64,000 nucleotides of DNA from Dinoroseobacter sp. (lineage in GTDB: Bacteria; Pseudomonadota; Alphaproteobacteria; Rhodobacterales; Rhodobacteraceae). The stretch covers positions 62,001-126,000 of the forward strand of contig JASJAW010000001.1 in the NCBI GenBank assembly GCA_030066795.1. Reading direction: 5' to 3'. Positions 58,051 through 64,000 of the stretch are shown here, piece by piece. The notes under the pieces are model-generated. The model was not told the DNA's origin and ran no database searches. It worked only from the letters and a program-made list of their open reading frames with translations. Positions within the stretch are counted from its first letter, which is position 1. Each line of letters begins with the position of its first letter. The translations under genes were made by a program, and so were the position numbers.

Positions 58051-58146
58051 GCGGGCGGCTCCTGAAAGTCACAAAACGGCGAAAGGATGTGCGTGGGACT
58101 TTTGTCTGGCCATTGCAAAGGGCGCAAGGGGCAGCTTGCTCCCGTC

Positions 58147-58176
58147 AAAATGAAAAGAGGCGCCAGAGCGCCTCTT
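58147..58176 (-). terminator. Terminator after family II pyrophosphatase
   Basis: AAGAGGCGC-CAGA-GCGCCTCTT, perfect 9-bp stem at 58155-58176. On the reverse strand it is followed by TTCATTTT. Lies 24 bases after the pyrophosphatase stop. Confidence 0.7.
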
Positions 58177-58200
58177 GCCAGTGTCAACGTCCGGTCTGGT

Positions 58201-59121
58201 TCAGACCTTCAGGTTCGGAATGATCTGCTTTTTCCGGCTCACCACGCCGGGAAGAACGACCGTATCGCCAGTGGCCTCCGCGCCGAAGCTTTTTTGCGCA
58301 ACAGATTTCACAAGGTCATTGGGCACGAGCAGCGTGGACGCCTCGTTCAGGATATCGACCACGAAAAGCAGGACCTGATCGACACCGTCTTCGGTCGCAA
58401 CACCCGGCATCGTTTCCATGATCGAGGCTTTGCGATCGAGCACCGTGGCAGGAGAGGTCGTTTCAAGCACTGACACGCGAAACTTGGTGCCATCGACTTC
58501 GTAGGCCTTGCTGTCCATACGGATAAGCTCTGCATCCGAGAACGCGGACACATCTGATTTCGCTGCAAACATCTCTGCGGCATAATCGGGGATCGAAATC
58601 CCGAGTTGATGCGCGAGATCCTCCGCCACGTCCTTGTCATGCGGTGTTGTCGTGGGCGAGCGGAATTCCAACGTGTCTGACAAGATGCAGGTCAGCATCG
58701 CACATTTGATGTTCTCCGGCAGTTTCGCCGTGTCGTCGCCCATCAGGTCGTACATTATGGTTGCCGTGCACGCGACCGGGCGGACGGTGATGTCGATGGG
58801 TCCCTTGGTTTCCAGCCCACCGACGAGCTTGTGGTGGTCGATGATCTGCAGGATATCGGCCGCGTTTATGTTGTCTGGAAGCTCTGCCGGATTGTTGGTG
58901 TCGACCACGACGACCGGTTCGTCATCGGCGACGTCTTCGATAATCTCGGGTGTCTCAAATCCCCAGCGCTCCAACATGAATGCAGCTTCGGTGTTCGGCT
59001 GGCCCAGAAGTACCGCTTTAGCGGGCGTGCCTTTGACTTCGCTGAGGTACCAGGCCCATGCCAGCGGCGAGCCGGTGGAGTCCGTGTCGGGGGATTTATG
59101 GCCAAAAACTTTGATCGTCAT
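58201..59121 (-). CDS. ppaC: Manganese-dependent (family II) inorganic pyrophosphatase
   Basis: Hydrolyses pyrophosphate released by synthetases and polymerases. 306 residues of the DHH family: GHKSPDTDS (about 7-15), VDTNNPAEL, the DHH of IIDHHKLVGG and SRKKQIIP near the C terminus. Its own terminator follows. Confidence 0.96.
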   Translation of the reverse strand: MTIKVFGHKSPDTDSTGSPLAWAWYLSEVKGTPAKAVLLGQPNTEAAFMLERWGFETPEIIEDVADDEPVVVVDTNNPAELPDNINAADILQIIDHHKLVGGLETKGPIDITVRPVACTATIMYDLMGDDTAKLPENIKCAMLTCILSDTLEFRSPTTTPHDKDVAEDLAHQLGISIPDYAAEMFAAKSDVSAFSDAELIRMDSKAYEVDGTKFRVSVLETTSPATVLDRKASIMETMPGVATEDGVDQVLLFVVDILNEASTLLVPNDLVKSVAQKSFGAEATGDTVVLPGVVSRKKQIIPNLKV

Positions 59122-59231
59122 GAGTCTCGCATTCGTTCGGAGATGATGTTGCGCGCCTTATAGGAGCGTGTTGTGACGTTGTCACCGGGCAGCACGGGCG
59201 GCATTTGGACGCCGACCGCGTCCAGCTCGCT

Positions 59232-60305
59232 TCACGACTTTGAGGAGATCCAGTTCACGTGGCCCATCTTCCGTCCTGCGCGTGCTTCGGCTTTGCCGTA
59301 AAGGTGCAGCGCAGCAGCGGGATCGGCGGCAAGATCGGGGACACGGGTCATATCGTCCCCAATCAAGTTCTCCATCACCGCGTTGGCGTAGCGGCTGCCG
59401 TCTCCCAAGGGCCATCCGGCCACTGCGCGAATATGTTGCTCAAACTGGTCGATGGTGCAGGCGTTCTGCGTCCAGTGGCCCGAATTATGCACCCGCGGGG
59501 CGATCTCGTTCACCACGAGGCCCCCCGCGGTCACGAACAATTCCACCCCAAGCACCCCGACATAGTCGAGCGCATTGAGGATCTTGCCTGCGAGCAAAAC
59601 AGCGTCGGTGCGCTGTGCTCCAGTCAGTCGCGCCGGAACCGTGGTCGTTGCGAGAATGCCATCCTTGTGAACGTTCTCCCCGGGGTCGAAACAGGCAACC
59701 GAGCCATCAAGGCCACGCGCCGCGATCACCGATACTTCGTGGGAGAAGTCGATAAAGCCCTCAAGGATTGCAGGCGCGCCATCCATGGCAGCCAAAGCAT
59801 TTTCGGCGTCGTCAGTGGTTTTCAGCCGCGCTTGACCCTTCCCGTCATAGCCCAACCGACGGGTCTTCAGGATCGAGGGAGTGCCGAATTGCTCCAGCGC
59901 GGCTTCGAAGCTCTGGCTGTCGCCGACCGGCGCATAAGGGGCCGTTTGCAGGCCAAGTTCACGCAGAAAATCCTTCTCCGTCAGCCGGTCTTGGCTGACC
60001 GCCAGTGCACGACGGCCCGGACGAATGGGTCGAAGTGCTTCCAGCGTGTCCAGCGCCGGCACGGGGATGTTTTCAAATTCATAGGTGATGACATCGACGC
60101 TTTCGGCGAACCTGCGCAGCGCATCCAAGTCTTCGTAGGACGCGGTCGTCACCTGCGCCGCAACATGTCCGGCGGGAGGATTGGCGCCAGGTTCGAAGAT
60201 GTGGCACTGCAACCCAAGCCGCGACGCCGCTGCCGACAGCATCCGACCCAATTGGCCCCCGCCCAAGATCCCTATGACCGCCCCCGGGGCGAGCGGCTCA
60301 GTCAT
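59232..60305 (-). CDS. purK: 5-(carboxyamino)imidazole ribonucleotide synthase
   Basis: ATP-grasp enzyme of purine synthesis carboxylating AIR at nitrogen. 357 residues. [14 protein letters not shown] and [13 protein letters not shown] at the N terminus, [12 protein letters not shown], and [14 protein letters not shown] near the C terminus. Overlaps purE by eight bases, so the two are coupled. Confidence 0.97.
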   Translation of the reverse strand: MTEPLAPGAVIGILGGGQLGRMLSAAASRLGLQCHIFEPGANPPAGHVAAQVTTASYEDLDALRRFAESVDVITYEFENIPVPALDTLEALRPIRPGRRALAVSQDRLTEKDFLRELGLQTAPYAPVGDSQSFEAALEQFGTPSILKTRRLGYDGKGQARLKTTDDAENALAAMDGAPAILEGFIDFSHEVSVIAARGLDGSVACFDPGENVHKDGILATTTVPARLTGAQRTDAVLLAGKILNALDYVGVLGVELFVTAGGLVVNEIAPRVHNSGHWTQNACTIDQFEQHIRAVAGWPLGDGSRYANAVMENLIGDDMTRVPDLAADPAAALHLYGKAEARAGRKMGHVNWISSKS

Positions 60306-60783
60306 CAGACGGAACCTCGGGAATGGACGCAGAGAGCGCCGCACGCCACTTGTCCAATCGCTCGGCGAGTGCCGGATCTTCGTTGGCCAGGATTGCAGCG
60401 GCCATCAGGCCTCCATTGGCCGCACCTGCGGCGCCGATCGCCATGGTCGCCACTGGAAAGCCCTTGGGCATCTGCACAATGGAATACAGGCTGTCGACGC
60501 CCGACAACGCTTTGGTCTGAACTGGCACCCCGATCACCGGCACGCGGGTTTTGGACGCCACCATGCCGGGCAGGTGCGCAGCGCCCCCGGCGCCAGCGAT
60601 AATCGCTTTGAGCCCGCGCGCAGCGGCTGTCTTCCCATACTCCCACAACCGGTCCGGCGTCCTGTGAGCGGAAACGATCCGCGCCTCATAGGCGACCCCA
60701 AGTTCATCAAGCACGCTCGCGGCCTCGCGCATGGTGGGCCAGTCGGACTGACTGCCCATAATGATACCGATTTTGGGGTCCAT
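60298..60783 (-). CDS. purE: 5-(carboxyamino)imidazole ribonucleotide mutase
   Basis: Moves the carboxyl group of N5-CAIR to give CAIR; acts right after PurK. 161 residues. [20 protein letters not shown] and [14 protein letters not shown] are the family marks. ATG 60783 has GGAGGCGTCG upstream. Confidence 0.97.
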   Translation of the reverse strand: MDPKIGIIMGSQSDWPTMREAASVLDELGVAYEARIVSAHRTPDRLWEYGKTAAARGLKAIIAGAGGAAHLPGMVASKTRVPVIGVPVQTKALSGVDSLYSIVQMPKGFPVATMAIGAAGAANGGLMAAAILANEDPALAERLDKWRAALSASIPEVPSDD

Positions 60784-60846
60784 CGACGCCTCCGGATCGT
60801 TTTTGGAAACGCGCACTATACGCAGACACTGACGCGGTGCAACGCG

Positions 60847-61047
60847 TCAGGCAATGATGTCCGGAAAAAGCTCGTCCTCGATCCGTGCGATCTTGTCCTT
60901 GATGGACAGTTTTTGTTTCTTGAGGCGCCGGATTGTCAGCATATCCGCGCGCCCCTGTTCCTCGAGTGCGTGAATGGCTTCATCGAGGTCGCGGTGTTCG
61001 CGTTTGAGCACTTTGAGCTCAACCATTAACACCTCTTCCCGGCTCAT
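60847..61047 (-). CDS. YdcH/DUF465 family protein
   Basis: Short (about 66 residues) helical protein. LKREHRDLDEAIHAL and RRLKKQKLSIKDKIARIE fit the YdcH/DUF465 family of unknown function. The start is uncertain: ATG 61047 (GGGGAA, close) or ATG 61026 (GAAGAGGTG, better spaced). Confidence 0.85.
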   Translation of the reverse strand: MSREEVLMVELKVLKREHRDLDEAIHALEEQGRADMLTIRRLKKQKLSIKDKIARIEDELFPDIIA

Positions 61048-61174
61048 TTCCCCGGTTCCGTGCATAAATGTGCGTTGCCCTGTGCTGCGTCCTCTACCGT
61101 GCATGATTTAAAGGATTCTTCCTCATTGGGGAAGGCTTTGGCTTGGCCGCAATACCCCTTGTCGCACGCCCGGC

Positions 61175-61203
61175 CTTGCGGCGCGGCAGTACCGCGCCCA
61201 TAT
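61175..61203 (+). promoter_or_regulatory. Likely heat-shock (RpoH) promoter for hsp20
   Basis: CTTGCGG (61175-61181) and CCCATAT (61197-61203) separated by 15 bases, resembling the sigma-32 pattern CTTGAAA / CCCATNT. Lies about 65 bases before the Hsp20 start. Confidence 0.55.
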
Positions 61204-61268
61204 TTATACCATCAGACGCGTCGCCAAAATGGGGCGCCAAATTGCAGTCGCTTTTCGAAGGACATCGC

Positions 61269-61697
61269 ATGAGCAAGATGACGTTGGGTGCCCATCCCTT
61301 TCTTTTGGGCTTCGACCAACTCGAACGGTTGGTGGAAAGAACGGCGAAGACCGGCAATGACGGCTATCCGCCATACAATATTGAGCAGGCCTCCGAGAAC
61401 CGCTACCGCATCACGCTCGCGCTGGCCGGATTTCGCGAAGAAGATCTGAGTATTACAGTAGAAGACCGTCAACTCGTGATCCGCGGCCGCGCTGCGGAGG
61501 ACACAGAAGACCGCGTTTATCTGCACCGAGGTATCGCGACCCGCCAGTTTCAACGCAGTTTTGTATTGGCGGACGGGGTTGATGTGAGCGGGGCGACGAT
61601 GGAGCACGGCCTGTTACATGTCGATCTGCAACGCAGTGTTCCCGAAACAGTGGTCCAAACCATCGCGATCAATGGAAAGAACGGAGGTGATGCATGA
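61269..61697 (+). CDS. Hsp20 family small heat-shock protein
   Basis: 142 residues. The alpha-crystallin domain (about 35-130) begins YPPYNIEQASENRYRITLAL and has the FREEDLSITVEDRQLVIRG block and ADGVDVSGATMEHGLLHV. ATP-independent holdase for unfolding proteins. GAAGGAC precedes the ATG. A possible heat-shock promoter lies upstream. Overlaps the DUF1150 gene by four bases. Confidence 0.94.
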   Translation: MSKMTLGAHPFLLGFDQLERLVERTAKTGNDGYPPYNIEQASENRYRITLALAGFREEDLSITVEDRQLVIRGRAAEDTEDRVYLHRGIATRQFQRSFVLADGVDVSGATMEHGLLHVDLQRSVPETVVQTIAINGKNGGDA

Positions 61698-61921
61698 CCG
61701 AAGAGTTCGACTTCAAGACGCCCGGTGGCGAGCCGATTGTTTATGTGCGTCCTGTCGCGGTCCGCGACCTGCCGCAAGAGGTTCAGGCACAGGTTGGCGA
61801 TGCCGATCTTATCTATGCAGTCCATGACGAAAATGGCGAGCGGCTTGCCCTCGTCAATGACCGTCAGATGGCCTTCGTGCTGGCCCGACAGAACGACCTC
61901 ACACCGGTAAACGTGCACTAA
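61694..61921 (+). CDS. DUF1150 family protein
   Basis: 75-residue protein of unknown function; PIVYVRPVAVRDLP and LALVNDRQMAFVLARQND are typical of the family. Its start overlaps the Hsp20 stop (ATGA), an arrangement I recall as common in Rhodobacteraceae. It likely acts with, or under the same control as, Hsp20. Confidence 0.9.
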   Translation: MTEEFDFKTPGGEPIVYVRPVAVRDLPQEVQAQVGDADLIYAVHDENGERLALVNDRQMAFVLARQNDLTPVNVH

Positions 61922-61942
61922 CCGTGTGCTGCGCGCCGCTGC

Positions 61943-63304
61943 TTAGGTGGCGCGCCCTGCGATCCGCCCCAGAACCACGGCCGTCAGAAGCCCGTTTCCA
62001 GACAGGTATCCTGCATCGCCAGACCCTGACACGCCGCATGCTGCGCCGCCCACCGCATACAGGTTTGGCAGGACACCGCCGTCTGTGCGCTTGACCTGGG
62101 TATTTGGTGCGATGTCCAGCCCGCCTTGAGTGTGGAACAGGGCCCCGGTCACCTTCACGGCACGATAGGGGGGGCGCAGGCGCTTTTGAGGGTCGAACGC
62201 GCGGCCAAAAGGGCAGCGGCCCGAAGTCATCTGTGCGAGGCTTTCTACCAAAGGCCCAAGCTCTGCGCCAATCAGATCCGCCAAGGCCTCGATATCCGCA
62301 GCGCTTTGAATGGCGCCTTGGTTCTCGGCAATCCTGAAATCTTCAAATTGCTGCGCGACTCGCGATATCCGGGAGTCAAAAACAGCCCAGGCTATACCGC
62401 CGGGTTGTGAGAGGACCTGCGCGGCGGCCTCCGAATACCCCTGGCTTTCATCCCAGAACCGCTCGCCCCGCGCATTCACTTGAACGCCGCCCTCTGTCAT
62501 CGTCGCCCATGTGATCAGAATGCCGTGGGGGTGGGCGACGTTACCATGACCCTGAAACGCCCCCAGGTGCCGGGTGGCACCGCCGAGCGCTGCTCCCCAA
62601 TCCAGTGCATCGCCGCGATTGCCGCTGTGGCCGAAGTAAACAGCATCCGAGATGGAAGGTACCAGCTTGGCGACCTTTGCCGCGTTGCCGCCAAACCCGT
62701 TGCAGGCCAGGATCAGTCGATTGCACCCGATTGTTTCGGTCCCGTCATCTGGTCGTGTGATCTCGACTCCTGTGATCCGGTCTCCGTCGGCGAAAAGAGC
62801 CGTCACCGCCGCTTCGCATAGAATGTCGATGCCTTCTGCTTCCATTGTACTGCGCAATCGGTCGATCAACTCGCGTCCTGACCGCGACGGCAAGCCATGC
62901 ATCCTTCGTGCTGTGTGCCCCGGGTAGTCGAAATCATCGATGACGGAGAACGGAAGACCGTACCGTTCTGCCAGCCAATCGAGTGTTGGTCCCGCGTCCT
63001 CGGTCAGTGCCTTTACGATCGCCGTGTCCGGCTGGTTCTTGGCCTTCGTCATAATGTCCCGTGCGAAGCGAGCCGGGCTGTCTTCAAGGCCTGCTGCGAT
63101 CTGTGCTTTGGTACCTGCGGCAGGGATCAGCCCGGCCGACAAAGCGGTAGAGCCGGACGGGACCGGATCACGTTCAAGGACCAGCACCTCCTGTCCTGCT
63201 TCTTTCGCGGATAAAGCGGCAACAATACCCCCGGCGCCTGCGCCGACGATCAGAGTTTCGACATCTGCGGGAAACCCACCGCGGGGTGTTGGCTTGATCG
63301 TCAC
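61943..63304 (-). CDS. FAD-dependent oxidoreductase (fumarate reductase flavoprotein-like)
   Basis: 453 residues. N-terminal FAD motif VGAGAGGIVAALSAKEAG (about 20-37) with LERDPVPSGSTALSAG; FHTQGGLDIAPNTQVK and YAVGGAACGVSGSGDAGYLS near the C terminus place it with fumarate reductase/succinate dehydrogenase-type and 3-ketosteroid dehydrogenase-like flavoproteins. Substrate unknown. Starts with GTG three bases after the stop of the lyase-family gene, so the two probably work together on one substrate. Confidence 0.9.
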   Translation of the reverse strand: MTIKPTPRGGFPADVETLIVGAGAGGIVAALSAKEAGQEVLVLERDPVPSGSTALSAGLIPAAGTKAQIAAGLEDSPARFARDIMTKAKNQPDTAIVKALTEDAGPTLDWLAERYGLPFSVIDDFDYPGHTARRMHGLPSRSGRELIDRLRSTMEAEGIDILCEAAVTALFADGDRITGVEITRPDDGTETIGCNRLILACNGFGGNAAKVAKLVPSISDAVYFGHSGNRGDALDWGAALGGATRHLGAFQGHGNVAHPHGILITWATMTEGGVQVNARGERFWDESQGYSEAAAQVLSQPGGIAWAVFDSRISRVAQQFEDFRIAENQGAIQSAADIEALADLIGAELGPLVESLAQMTSGRCPFGRAFDPQKRLRPPYRAVKVTGALFHTQGGLDIAPNTQVKRTDGGVLPNLYAVGGAACGVSGSGDAGYLSGNGLLTAVVLGRIAGRAT

Positions 63305-63307
63305 GGC

Positions 63308-64000
63308 CTAGTCCGCGCCGTAGAGCTTTCCAGCCGCAAGCATCGCGGGTGTTTCAAGCCGGTCGTTCAGGGCGTTGAAATCAAACATCCGGTTGGCAAA
63401 AGGCGCGTTCGTTCCATGGGTCTTGAGCGAGGCGTAGTAGTCCTCGGCCGCGCGCGCGAGCGCGCGCACAATCCCGCCGGGGAAGATGACAATGGAGAAA
63501 CCGAGAGCTTCCAGATGGCTCGCGGATTTAATCGGGGTTGCGCCGCCCTCCACCATATTGGCCAGAAGCGGGACGCACCCGGCAAAGTGCACAGCGGTCG
63601 CAGAAAGTTGAGCCTCATCTTCCGGCGCCTCGATGAACAGCACATCTGCGCCTGACTCGATATACAGTTCGGCCCTGTCAATTGCGGCGTGGTATCCCTC
63701 CACCGCAATCGCGTCCGTGCGCGCGATGATCAGAGTTTCCTCACTGGCGCGCACATCGGCCATCGCGCGAATCTTCCCGGCCATCGCCGCGGCGGATATC
63801 AGGGTTTTGTCCGAGAGGTGCCCACAGCGCTTGGGATAGCTCTGGTCTTCTATCTGCAGCGCATTGGCGCCGGCGCGTTCGTAAAGGCGCATGGTGCGCT
63901 GAGCGTTCAGCGCATTGCCGAACCCGTTGTCGGCATCGATGATCACTGGCAGGTCGACCCGGTCGCGGATCAGCGCCATAGTCTCTGCCATTTCCGTAAC
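63308..64000 (-). CDS. Isocitrate lyase/PEP mutase family protein (5' end cut by window)
   Basis: At least 230 residues; the N terminus runs off the window edge (family usual length about 280-300). DADNGFGNALNAQRTMRLYE and EDQSYPKRCGH are the family signatures; the Cys of KRCGH is kept, which marks carbon-carbon lyases (methylisocitrate, dimethylmalate, isocitrate lyase-like) rather than mutases. Forms an operon with the flavoprotein downstream. Confidence 0.93.
   Translation of the reverse strand, partial: VTEMAETMALIRDRVDLPVIIDADNGFGNALNAQRTMRLYERAGANALQIEDQSYPKRCGHLSDKTLISAAAMAGKIRAMADVRASEETLIIARTDAIAVEGYHAAIDRAELYIESGADVLFIEAPEDEAQLSATAVHFAGCVPLLANMVEGGATPIKSASHLEALGFSIVIFPGGIVRALARAAEDYYASLKTHGTNAPFANRMFDFNALNDRLETPAMLAAGKLYGAD

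Overview
The window is about 64 kb of high-GC DNA, densely packed with roughly 55 protein genes, and reads as chromosomal core sequence of an alphaproteobacterium of the Rhodobacteraceae (Roseobacter group). The basis is the gene content and order: an F1 ATP synthase operon (atpHAGDC) without F0 genes, hisS-hisZ-hisG, a class II (B12-dependent) ribonucleotide reductase, rpsD standing alone, Hsp20 followed by a DUF1150 gene, DUF1489, DUF2125, a TIGR01459 HAD protein, a family II pyrophosphatase and a GcvT-type dimethylglycine dehydrogenase-like protein. I saw no transposase, integrase, phage gene, CRISPR array, rRNA or tRNA.

Layout. 1-7.7 kb is the most accessory-looking part: an adenylation-carrier-thioesterase protein, an M3 oligopeptidase, an SH3 protein, a 2-hydroxyacid dehydrogenase, an AhpD-like protein and a Hint-domain protein. 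7.9-11.4 kb has the large flavin/GcvT oxidoreductase divergent from panB. 11.6-21.0 kb is one reverse-strand block in which xanthine dehydrogenase (xdhA, xdhB, xdhC) runs by 4-base overlaps into a BMP-type ABC importer, read here as purine uptake and oxidation. 21.2-29.5 kb has dnaE, slyX, and the hisS-hisZ-hisG-panC operon. 29.7-41.7 kb has a PepSY protein, DUF1489, nrdJ, rpsD with a structured leader, hisC-tyrA-extensin, DUF2125, a ChaC-like protein, and a stator-like membrane pair (MotA/ExbB-like plus a MotB/OmpA-like protein with a very long coiled coil).

41.7-51.5 kb has clpA, a methyltransferase, atpHAGDC with a strong terminator, and a homocysteine methyltransferase-like protein. 51.6-61.1 kb has an orphan binding protein, prs, a glutathione-type isomerase with a hydrolase, YcgN, ribF, a MaoC hydratase, a HAD protein, the pyrophosphatase, purE-purK and a small YdcH-type protein. 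The end has Hsp20-DUF1150 behind a likely heat-shock promoter, then a flavoprotein next to an isocitrate-lyase-family gene cut by the window edge.

Most of the window is ordinary metabolism and replication. The parts most worth a second look are the stator-like pair at 38.5-41.7 kb, the rpsD leader RNA, two enzymes whose expected catalytic or metal-binding residue appears to be missing (5653-6639 and 50613-51500), and the xdh-transporter operon.
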